A stretch of 64,000 nt of DNA from positions 3,968,001 through 4,032,000 of the forward strand of contig NZ_CP109132.1 of NCBI RefSeq assembly GCF_035918015.1, read 5' to 3'. The DNA comes from Streptomyces sp. NBC_01754. Its GTDB lineage: Bacteria > Actinomycetota > Actinomycetes > Streptomycetales > Streptomycetaceae. Shown here in pieces: positions 15,405 through 22,654 of this stretch (position 1 is the first letter of the stretch; each line of letters begins with the position of its first letter). The notes under the pieces were generated by a model. The model had not been told where the DNA came from, ran no database searches, and worked only from the letters and a program-made list of their open reading frames with translations. Made by a program: the position numbers and the translations under genes.

Positions 15405-16067
15405 GTGACCGAGACCAAGGCGTGGGACACGTACGCGAAGCAGAAGCCGGAGCGGCGCCCGGTGAATGCGTCGGGCGAGACGACCTGGTTCAACTGGACG
15501 CAGTACCCCGACCATGGCCCCGGCGCCGAAGTCCTCGGTGTCCGCCCCGGCTCGGCCGTCCTCGAACTGGGCTGCGGCAAGGGCGGCAACCTCGCCCACC
15601 TCGCGGCCCTCGGCGCCCACGCGGTAGGGGTCGACGTCTCCCTCGCTCAAATCAAGGCGGCCGGCGCCCGCTGGTCCGACACGCAGATGACACTGCACCG
15701 CACCGAAGCGACCCGCTTCCTTGAGGAGACCGGAGCCAGCTTCGACTCCGTGTTCTCCGTGTTCGGCGCCGTCTGGTTCACCGACCCCGCGGTCCTACTT
15801 CCCGCGATCCGCCGTCGGCTGCGTCCCGGTGGTGTCCTCGCGTTCTCGCAGCGGCCGCCGATCGAGGGCTGCTACGGGTGCCAGGCGTCCTACATCAACC
15901 GCTCCGAGGACGAGGACCCGCTCGTCGTGAAGCGCTGGGACTACGAACCCGACCGGTGGGTGGAGCTCCTCACCGAGCACGGCTTCGCATCCCCGACCGC
16001 CCGGATCCTGCTTGCGCCGCCCGGGCCGAGGAAGGTCGGCACACTCGTCGTCCGCGCCCACGGATAG
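15405..16067 (+). CDS. class I SAM-dependent methyltransferase
   Basis: A 220-residue enzyme with motif I VLELGCGKGGNLAHLA, motif II GVDVS, a motif IV region SFDSVFSVFGAVWFTDP and RRRLRPGGVLAFSQRPP. GTG 15405 was chosen for its GGAG Shine-Dalgarno; a GTG at 15390 is also possible. It closes the small-gene cluster begun at 14440. The cluster (regulator, SLOG, small Cys proteins, GRDP-like, methyltransferase) looks like one functional unit, perhaps making or modifying a small molecule. The substrate is unknown. Confidence 0.8.
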   Translation: MTETKAWDTYAKQKPERRPVNASGETTWFNWTQYPDHGPGAEVLGVRPGSAVLELGCGKGGNLAHLAALGAHAVGVDVSLAQIKAAGARWSDTQMTLHRTEATRFLEETGASFDSVFSVFGAVWFTDPAVLLPAIRRRLRPGGVLAFSQRPPIEGCYGCQASYINRSEDEDPLVVKRWDYEPDRWVELLTEHGFASPTARILLAPPGPRKVGTLVVRAHG

Positions 16068-16169
16068 GACGCAGCGATAGGCGGAAGCCTGGGTGCACGC
16101 GCGGTTGTGGTTCACCATGTGATCGTTTGCACTTCGATGGAGCATGGGCGATCGGGCTCTCCTTGTCGG

Positions 16170-17903
16170 TCAGCGGCGTGGGCGGCGCGGCCGGCTGGTG
16201 GGTGCTGTGGTTGTCATGGGCGGCTGCGTTTCGTGGGACGGCGCGCTGAAGGCTGAGGCGGTGGTGCTTCGTAGGCGGGCTGCTTCGGCGCGGCGGTTGG
16301 GTGCGGGGTTGCGGCTGGTGTGCTGAATGCGGGTGATCAGGACGCGGGCGGGCCTGTGGGCAGTGCCGAGCTCACGGCGGGCGGCGGCTTCCTTGAGGAG
16401 CTGGTGGGGTTTGTGGCCGCCGGCTTCGGCGTCGGCGAGGACCGTGGCGAGCGCGGGCCAACCGGGATCGGAAAGGATTCGCTCGGCGTGTTCGGGGACA
16501 GCTGCACGTACGTCGTTGGCCAGGATGCGACGGGTCTCCTCCTTGGAGGGCCATGCTGCCAGTTCGGTGAGCGTCGGACTGAGCGCGTCGTCGGCTGCCG
16601 CCTGGAGGTGTTGGACGGCTTGGCGGGCGGCGTCGGCCTGGTGGGCGTGCCCCTTGGCCTCGTGCCAGCGTGCAGCGAGGATGGCGGCCCAGAGGAGTGC
16701 GGCGGTCAGGGCGGCGAGGGCGCTGCCGTCGGGCCCGGTGGCAGTGTTGACGATGTCGCGGGCTGCAGACCGCAGGGCGTGGGCGGCGCGGTCTTCGGCA
16801 CGGATCTGAGAGCGCTGGGCACGGGCGAAGGTCCGGCTGGCCGCATGTAGTTGCGCACGGATATCTGCGGGGGCTTTCTGGGCGGTGGCCTCGATGAGTT
16901 CGCCCAGGGCAGTGATGTGCGCCTGCGCTCGTGCGTCCCCACCACCATCGGCGCTCGTGCCGGTGATCTCTGTGTGGAGGGTGTCGAGGGCTTCGGTGGC
17001 CTGGTGCCAGGCGGTGGCGGGTCGGTTGCGCCGGGCGGTGGGGTGTTCCTCGGGGGCACTGGTCTCCAGGCGGGCCTTCAGCTTGGGCAGGGACAGGTCG
17101 GGGGCGATCTTCCCGCCGGGGTGGTAGATCTGCTCGCCGTCCTTGTTCAGGTCGCCGGGACGGCCAACGGCATAGCCGAGAAGGTCTCCGGAGGGGCCGC
17201 GGCGGGGCTTGACCAGGATGTCGTCGGCTTCGAGGTAGGCGAGGAGTTCCTCGGCGCTGGTGGCGTGCGGGATAGCGGCGCGGACACGGTCCTGGAGCCA
17301 CTCCCGGCTGGTCTGCTCCCAGCCGAGGCGCTCGGCCTTGTGCATCTCGGCCTGGGTGGGGCGTCGGGTGCCGGTGCGGTCGCCCTTCTTCAGGAGGCGC
17401 AGCCCGTAGTCCTTCTCGATCTCCCGGCAGGCGTCGCCGACGCGGATGCCGCTGTCGTGGAGCTTGGGGCGACGGCCGTCTTCGCGAACGGTGGTCGCGA
17501 GGATGTGGACGTGGTGATCCGCATGGCGTACGGCGATCCAGCGGCACGCCAGATCGTCGCCTTCGGGGGCGATGCCGGCTGCCTGCACGATGCGCTGGGC
17601 GATCCCGCCCCACTCGGTGTCGGAGAGGTAGCGGTCTTCGGGTGCGGCACGGACGGGGCAGTGCCAGACATGGTCGGTGACAGGCTTGCCGAACTCGCTG
17701 TTGCGCAGGCGTACAGGCTCGTCGAGGTGGTGGCCGAGTTCGGTCAGGGTGGCGTGTTCGTCGCGGCCGGGGTCCGGCATGCCGAGCATGGCGAAGGCGG
17801 CGATGAGGTGCGGGTCGAGGTGTTCGTCGTGCCGGCCGGGACCGTAGAGGTAGGCGAGCAGACCGCGGGTGTTGGACCCGGCCGGTTTGATGGCGGCGAT
17901 CAC
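16170..17903 (-). CDS. relaxase/mobilization nuclease
   Basis: This 577-residue protein has the relaxase signature RHADHHVHILATTV, the HUH-type metal motif (H-x-H-H-x-H), near residue 125, with an upstream conserved GSNTRGLLAYLYGPGRHDEH and a C-terminal long alpha-helical Ala/Arg-rich region. It would nick the element at oriT and lead the strand into a recipient. GTG 17903 overlaps the MobC-like stop (GTGA). I see no coupling protein or type IV system, so transfer would need helper functions. Actinobacterial MOB relaxases of this kind occur in integrative elements and plasmids. Confidence 0.85.
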   Translation of the reverse strand: MIAAIKPAGSNTRGLLAYLYGPGRHDEHLDPHLIAAFAMLGMPDPGRDEHATLTELGHHLDEPVRLRNSEFGKPVTDHVWHCPVRAAPEDRYLSDTEWGGIAQRIVQAAGIAPEGDDLACRWIAVRHADHHVHILATTVREDGRRPKLHDSGIRVGDACREIEKDYGLRLLKKGDRTGTRRPTQAEMHKAERLGWEQTSREWLQDRVRAAIPHATSAEELLAYLEADDILVKPRRGPSGDLLGYAVGRPGDLNKDGEQIYHPGGKIAPDLSLPKLKARLETSAPEEHPTARRNRPATAWHQATEALDTLHTEITGTSADGGGDARAQAHITALGELIEATAQKAPADIRAQLHAASRTFARAQRSQIRAEDRAAHALRSAARDIVNTATGPDGSALAALTAALLWAAILAARWHEAKGHAHQADAARQAVQHLQAAADDALSPTLTELAAWPSKEETRRILANDVRAAVPEHAERILSDPGWPALATVLADAEAGGHKPHQLLKEAAARRELGTAHRPARVLITRIQHTSRNPAPNRRAEAARLRSTTASAFSAPSHETQPPMTTTAPTSRPRRPRR

Positions 17904-18634
17904 GTTGACGATTCCTCCCTCGGGTCGGTGGGCTGACGCAGGGCCTCGGCGATCAGGGTGAGCAGGCGGTGGAGTTCGTCGAGGCGCTGGCGAATGTCAG
18001 GCGGGTTGAGGTCGCTGTTGAGTGCGCGGGCGATCTGATTGACGTTGGCTCCGATGCGGTTGAGGGCGCGCAGGACCTGGGCACGGAATATGTGGGTGCG
18101 GCGTCGGTCCTCGGACAGGGGGAGGTTCGCGGTGAATCGGCCGTCGATGAAGGCGAGGATGACGTCGGCGGCGAAGCCGGAGTCGCCCTTGTAGCCGTGC
18201 TCGGCTGCGGCCTCGCGCAGGCTGGTGCGCTCGTCGTCGGTGAAGCGCAAGGGGCCGACGCGCTTCAGGCGCGCGTCGCCGGTGAACCGGCGGATCGTTG
18301 GCTGGACGCTCTGCACAGGGGGTTCGCCGACGACGGGAACGTCAGTAGGCGTCGGGCGGAGGATCGCTTGCTGGGCGGCGTGAAGCGTGTCCGGGTCGGG
18401 GCCGCCCCAGGCCCCAGCGCCCTGGTCCGGCGCCCCCTGGCGCTGGGCCGTCTCCGCCACCCCCGGGGCGGAGGCCCCCGAAGACCGGCCATAAGTCGGA
18501 CTCGGGGTACTACTGGCTCCGCCAGGAGCCGTCCGTCCGAACGCATGCCGTAGACGTTCTGTCAGCGTAGGCGATTTCGTCAGTGTCAGCGGCGATCCGA
18601 TGCCGACGTCGAGATGGTGCGGGTCATGGTTCAC
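17900..18634 (-). CDS. MobC-like mobilization accessory protein
   Basis: A 244-residue protein with a Pro/Gly/Ala-rich N-terminal half and a C-terminal MobC-type domain: RKRVGPLRFTDDERTSLRE-like helix, YKGDSGFAADVILAFIDGRF, then LRALNRIGANVNQIARALNS, the hallmark N-x-I-G-x-N-x-N-Q-I-A stretch of MobC proteins, which bind oriT with the relaxase. It overlaps the relaxase gene by 4 nt in the same direction. This pair is the mobilization module. Confidence 0.85.
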   Translation of the reverse strand: MNHDPHHLDVGIGSPLTLTKSPTLTERLRHAFGRTAPGGASSTPSPTYGRSSGASAPGVAETAQRQGAPDQGAGAWGGPDPDTLHAAQQAILRPTPTDVPVVGEPPVQSVQPTIRRFTGDARLKRVGPLRFTDDERTSLREAAAEHGYKGDSGFAADVILAFIDGRFTANLPLSEDRRRTHIFRAQVLRALNRIGANVNQIARALNSDLNPPDIRQRLDELHRLLTLIAEALRQPTDPREESST

Positions 18635-18779
18635 GGATAGTGCTCCGGAGAAGTGCGGGCGGGAAGATGGCGTGCGAGGGCCACGGCTACGGCCGCAGGT
18701 GGAATGAGCGATCAGGCGGAGAGGCGGGCACCGTCCTGCCCGGTGGCCGGAGGAGTTCCGGTCACCGGTTGGCGGGCGA
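18635..18779. other. intergenic region, oriT candidate
   Basis: The 145 bp between the MobC-like start and the end of the DUF2637 gene hold an imperfect inverted repeat at 18742-18766 (GGTGGCCGG and CCGGTCACC). The position directly upstream of the mobilization genes is where oriT often lies. The repeat could equally be a terminator. No nick-site sequence is recognised. Confidence 0.35.
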
Positions 18780-19625
18780 TCAGCCGACGTTCCGACCGGC
18801 GCTGGGTTCCGACCGGAGGATTTCCATGACCTCGGTCAGCCTCTGACCGCCGACCGTGTGTCCCTTGTCTCGTATGGCCTGTTGGACGATGCCCCGTGTG
18901 AGCTTGCGCTTCTCCGCCGCGGCGATCCGCCCGATCTCGACCAGTTCCCCGACCGTTGCGCTGACCGGACGGCCGCCTCGCGGAAGGCTCTTCGAGCTCC
19001 TGGGCAGCGCGTTCCGGTGGCCGGATGCGGTGGCTTGCGGCTGTCCGGTGTGCGCGGGCGGCACGGCAGGCGGTTCCGGTGCCTCGGCGGAATTGAGTGA
19101 CGGGCGGTCGAGGGGCCGGCCGACCAGTTGGTGGATCTGCCGCATCAGCACGCCGAAGGCCAGCAGGGCTGCGGTCGGGGGAACCGCCGCGACCACGTAG
19201 TCGAGCAAGGGCACGACGCTCGCGTTGCCCGTGCCGCTGACACCGGCCACGTTGAGCGCAATGGATCCGACCGACCCGGTAGCGGTCAGGGTGACCGCCC
19301 ACCAGTCGGTCACTCGCCGGAGGCCGGCGCGGAGCATGAGCAGTTCGCCCGCGACGATGAAGGCGTCCAGGGTCGCGGGCCAGGCCCATTGCCGGACCGG
19401 GGAGCTTCCCAGGCCATGCTGACCGGCGACTTGGGCGAGGTGTGCGTAGGAGAGCCAGAAGCCGCCGGCGGTGAGGGCGATGATGACGGTTCCGGCTGCG
19501 GCGAGGGCGTACCGCTCGGCGGCATGCTGGGCCGTTGCTTGTGGCTTCACGTCCTGGACGTGCTCGGCGTGGGGCATCGCGTTGCCCTGCTGGGTGGTGT
19601 CATGAGGCGTGGCGGGTGTGGTCAT
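18780..19625 (-). CDS. DUF2637-family (SpdA/SpdB-like) membrane protein
   Basis: A 281-residue protein with four membrane helices in the first 140 residues (TVIIALTAGGFWLSYAHLA; then PATLDAFIVAGELLMLRAGL; WAVTLTATGSVGSIALNVAG; VAAVPPTAALLAFGVLMRQI). This is the layout of DUF2637 proteins that occur in Streptomyces conjugative plasmids near spd and tra genes. The soluble C-terminus ends in a winged-helix-like stretch (VQQAIRDKGHTVGGQRLTEV). I used ATG 19625 because CGGAG lies upstream; longer starts run into the iteron region. Likely a plasmid-spread/transfer accessory, but that role is by family only. Confidence 0.7.
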   Translation of the reverse strand: MTTPATPHDTTQQGNAMPHAEHVQDVKPQATAQHAAERYALAAAGTVIIALTAGGFWLSYAHLAQVAGQHGLGSSPVRQWAWPATLDAFIVAGELLMLRAGLRRVTDWWAVTLTATGSVGSIALNVAGVSGTGNASVVPLLDYVVAAVPPTAALLAFGVLMRQIHQLVGRPLDRPSLNSAEAPEPPAVPPAHTGQPQATASGHRNALPRSSKSLPRGGRPVSATVGELVEIGRIAAAEKRKLTRGIVQQAIRDKGHTVGGQRLTEVMEILRSEPSAGRNVG

Positions 19626-19662
19626 GCGGGTTCTCCGGGGTGGTTCTGCGGAGGCGATCACG

Positions 19663-19850
19663 GCGTTCACGCAAGGGGCGTACACGTGAGCCCCCTTCTA
19701 AAGGGGGGCTCACGCGTGAACGCTGGCATGCGTGTACGGCGTGAACGATCGCGTGATCGTCTGACCTGGGGTTTTATTCCTGGCGTGTACGCCTGCGGTC
19801 AGGCGTGGGCCGGTGGGCGGGAGAGGGGTGCGTGTACGCCCTCGTGTACG
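19663..19850. repeat. iteron-like GTGTACG repeats, candidate replication origin
   Basis: GTGTACG occurs at 19732, 19785, 19832 and 19844, and in reverse at 19679. The variant GTGAACG occurs near 19715 and 19740 and in reverse near 19663. They cluster in the 247-bp non-coding gap between the DUF2637 gene and the DnaB-type ATPase, the place expected for an element origin. A strong hairpin (19685-19714) lies among them. Iterons of this sort are known binding sites for replication initiators. Confidence 0.55.
19685..19714. terminator. strong hairpin in the iteron region
   Basis: CGTGAGCCCCCTT, CTAA loop, AAGGGGGGCTCACG: 12-13 bp with one T-G wobble. It could terminate the ATPase transcript or form part of the origin. 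Confidence 0.5.
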
Positions 19851-19872
19851 GTCCCGGCGTCCGGCGGTGGGG

Positions 19873-21411
19873 TCAGGAGACGGCGCCGATATGGCGGACG
19901 GAGGCGCGGTAGCGGGCTTGCTGGCCGCCTCCGGTGCCCCCTGCGGCTCCTTCGGCCTTGTCCGCGAGTCCGGCCCTGACGAGTCGGTCCAGGGTGCGCC
20001 TGGCTTTCTCGGTGGCCGAGCGCTCGGGGTTGTTCTGGCCGCTTTGGATCATGGCGAGTTCGCGCACGGTCAGGCCGTCGGGGCGCTGTCGCAGGATGGC
20101 GACCGGGTCGAGGGCGGGGTCGAGCGTCGAGGTGCCGCGTTCGTGGTCGTGGATGACCTGGAGGGGGCCGATCTCGCCGGTGGGTGTCTTGAGGTGGTGC
20201 AGAGTGACGGCGAGGTCACCCGCTTCCCCGGCGATGAAGAGGACGCTGCCCGCGCCGGAGGTGATCCAGGTGGAGCCGTAGACCCGGTCCAGGGTGGGCC
20301 TCTGGGCGCGTGGGGCGCCCTCGGTGGCCTTGCGCTGGTGGTGGAGCTCCATGATCTCGACGCCGTTACGCATGGCTCGCTGGCGGGCATTGTTGTAGGC
20401 GACGCCCAGCGCGTCGTCGACCAGCGTGCTCACCGCGTCCTTGAGGCTGTCGATCACGATCGTGTCGGCCTGATGAGCGGCGGCGAGGTCTGTCAGGAGG
20501 TCGGGCTCCTTGTCCAGGCTGGCAGGCAGAGGGCCCTGCCAGACAGCGAGACCGTCGCGCAAGCGCTGCTCGTGTTCGGGCCCGATGCCGCGGGCCATGG
20601 CACGGGCGATCTGCTTGTACCGGTCCAGCGCCAGGTACAGCACCCGCCGACTCGGTGCGACCGGCATGTCCAGGACGCTGTCGGCCAGACCCAGGCGGGC
20701 GAGGATCACCTGATGAGCGAGTGTGGTCTTCCCTACGCCGGGTGCTCCGACGATCATCAGGCTCTCGCCGGACGACCAGGCCGTCTGCTCCCGCGTGCCC
20801 CACAGCGGCTCGGTGTCGGCGCCGGTCTCGGTGACGAAGAGCCATCCGTCGGTGATGAACCGGGAGAGCCGACCCTGTCCCGACGCGAGTGCACGCTCGC
20901 GCTCGATGCGGACCTCCGACTCCACCTCGCTGCGGATGGCGTCCGGGTCGGCGCCCGGCTCCATCGCGCGTTGGGCGGTCCGGATGCCGGAGGCACGCAA
21001 GCGGCGCAGGTCAGCCAACTTGCGCACGATGCCGGCGTAGTAGGCGGCGCCGCTCGTCGAGGGCACGGCGTCGGCGAGCTGGTGGACGTACACCACACCG
21101 CCGACCCGTTCCAGGTCGTCCTGGGCGCGCAACTGGTGCGACAGGACGATGGGGTCGGTCGGCTTGTCCTCGCCGTGCAGAGCGAGGATGGCGCGCCAGA
21201 CCGTCTCGTGCGCGGGGCGGTAGAAATCGGCCGCGTCGAGCAGTTGGCGCACTTCGTCGATCACCGCGGCCTTGTGCATACAGGCTCCCAGCACGGCGGC
21301 TTCGGCGTCGACGTCGTGCGGCGGAACGGCGGTGAGGTCGCCCGCCGTGGGCTGGCCGCCGGTTCCCGCGAGGTGTGGCGCGTTCGGCCGCGGTTCGTCC
21401 ATACTGGACAT
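19873..21411 (-). CDS. DnaB-type helicase/AAA ATPase of the element
   Basis: A 512-residue protein: DnaB N-terminal domain (DVDAEAAVLGACMHKAAVID ... DFYRPAHETVW) followed by a RecA/AAA_25-like ATPase with Walker A SLMIVGAPGVGKTTLAHQV and Walker B-like DTIVIDSLKD. After about residue 395 comes a winged-helix-like C-terminus (DGLTVRELAMIQSGQNNPER). This architecture is known from actinobacterial plasmid/phage replication proteins. ATG 21411 has GAGGAG 5 nt upstream. It flanks the iteron region, suggesting an element replication role. Confidence 0.8.
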   Translation of the reverse strand: MSSMDEPRPNAPHLAGTGGQPTAGDLTAVPPHDVDAEAAVLGACMHKAAVIDEVRQLLDAADFYRPAHETVWRAILALHGEDKPTDPIVLSHQLRAQDDLERVGGVVYVHQLADAVPSTSGAAYYAGIVRKLADLRRLRASGIRTAQRAMEPGADPDAIRSEVESEVRIERERALASGQGRLSRFITDGWLFVTETGADTEPLWGTREQTAWSSGESLMIVGAPGVGKTTLAHQVILARLGLADSVLDMPVAPSRRVLYLALDRYKQIARAMARGIGPEHEQRLRDGLAVWQGPLPASLDKEPDLLTDLAAAHQADTIVIDSLKDAVSTLVDDALGVAYNNARQRAMRNGVEIMELHHQRKATEGAPRAQRPTLDRVYGSTWITSGAGSVLFIAGEAGDLAVTLHHLKTPTGEIGPLQVIHDHERGTSTLDPALDPVAILRQRPDGLTVRELAMIQSGQNNPERSATEKARRTLDRLVRAGLADKAEGAAGGTGGGQQARYRASVRHIGAVS

Positions 21412-21505
21412 TGAGCTCCTCAACTTGCGGGCCGTACGGGACGGCGAATCCCAGGCCACGCGGGTCAATCGTTCAGGGATGGGCGGTTACGAGAGTTCGT
21501 GCTTG

Positions 21506-21537
21506 GCCCCCGACGTTCGTAGCGTCGGGGGCTTTTT
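21506..21537 (+). terminator. orphan intrinsic terminator between divergent genes
   Basis: GCCCCCGACG, 7-nt loop, CGTCGGGGGC, then TTTTT. It points along the plus strand but no plus-strand gene ends upstream of it; it lies between the divergent ATPase and XRE genes. It may end a small RNA or act as a leader attenuator for the XRE gene. Confidence 0.65.
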
Positions 21538-21677
21538 GCGTTCACCCCCGTTCGAGGGCGGACGTCTACAGTACCCGACATTTTCGGAAGCGCAACGGTT
21601 GCATTCGGCTCCGGAATGGTGTTTAGTTTTCACCATCGCCCCGGCTGTCTGCCGGGCCCCGGCAAGGAGGTGCAGTG

Positions 21678-22223
21678 ATGAGCAGTGACGAAGGCGCCTC
21701 CCGCGCGGGGCCGGACCGGCCGCCGGCCGAGGAGCACGTCGCGGAGCGCATCAAGCTCGAACGCGAAGCGCGCGGATGGAGCACGGTCACGCTCGCCGAG
21801 CGGATGGCCGATGCCGGCCACCCGGTCAACCAGTCCGCGATCTGGCGCATCGAGAGCGGGAAGCCCCGCCGAAGGGTCAACCTCGATGAGGCGCTCGGCT
21901 TCTGCAAGGTCTTCGATCTGACCTTCGACGAGCTGACCAGCCCGCCCGGCCAGCTCGCCAATCCGCTGGTCCGACGTCTCGTCGGCGAGTACGTCGCGAG
22001 ATGGAGGGAATGGCGAGATCTGGGCAAGGACATGCGCCGAATCCAGGACGAACTGGCGGCGTATACGGACGCCAACCCCAACCAGGAAGACATGGTCAAG
22101 GCTCTGCTGACCCACGAGCTGACTATCGCCTCGAACGGCGAGTTCCATCACCACCTCGGAGCGCCAACTCGGCTTCGCAGCTACCTCGGCGAGCGCATGG
22201 ACGCGCCGTCCGAACAGAGCTGA
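21678..22223 (+). CDS. XRE-type regulator of the element
   Basis: A 181-residue protein with an N-terminal helix-turn-helix: HVAERIKLEREARGWSTVTL then AERMADAGHPVNQSAIWRIE, followed by a helical tail with an acidic region. AAGGAGG precedes a GTGATG double start; I used the ATG. The gene lies upstream of xis and int on the same strand and is a likely control switch for excision or replication. A similar 181-residue size and domain plan is common in Streptomyces mobile elements. Confidence 0.8.
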   Translation: MSSDEGASRAGPDRPPAEEHVAERIKLEREARGWSTVTLAERMADAGHPVNQSAIWRIESGKPRRRVNLDEALGFCKVFDLTFDELTSPPGQLANPLVRRLVGEYVARWREWRDLGKDMRRIQDELAAYTDANPNQEDMVKALLTHELTIASNGEFHHHLGAPTRLRSYLGERMDAPSEQS

Positions 22224-22354
22224 CTCGGCCCCTCGCTGCTACGAACAGCGAGGGCCTGCCGTCTCCGGTTCCTTCTCTTCACGCCCATCCCTGAACGACT
22301 TGCCGGCACTTTCGGGATTCGCCGTCCCGTGGCCTGCCAGGAGAGGACCCTCCC

Positions 22355-22654
22355 TTGCACCGCACCGAACTGCCCCTTGCCCAGATAGCGGACCTGCTGG
22401 ACGTCCCCGAGTCCGACCTGCGAGACCTGCTCGCCGAACGACGCCCCGCCGGAGGCGACACCCCCCTCGTGGCCCTCACCGTTGCCGAAGCCGCGCGCCG
22501 CATCGGCATCGGCCGCACGAAGCTGTACGAGTACGTCACCTCCGGAGAGATCGCCTCGGTCAAGATCGGAAGCTTGCGCCGCATCCCCGCGGAGGCGGTG
22601 AACGAGTTTCTGTCCCGGCGCCTCACGGTCAGCGACTTCGGGGCCGCAGCATGA
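22355..22654 (+). CDS. xis: excisionase-like helix-turn-helix protein
   Basis: A 99-residue protein whose C-terminal half, ALTVAEAARRIGIGRTKLYE then YVTSGEIASVKIGSLRRIPA, is the classic excisionase/MerR-like DNA-binding domain (SinR/helix_turn_helix_17 type). The N-terminal 40 residues add another small helical segment. It starts at TTG 22355 after AGGAGAGG, a fairly long spacing. The stop overlaps int (ATGA), the typical xis-int coupling of Streptomyces integrative elements. The gene symbol is functional inference. Confidence 0.75.
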   Translation: MHRTELPLAQIADLLDVPESDLRDLLAERRPAGGDTPLVALTVAEAARRIGIGRTKLYEYVTSGEIASVKIGSLRRIPAEAVNEFLSRRLTVSDFGAAA

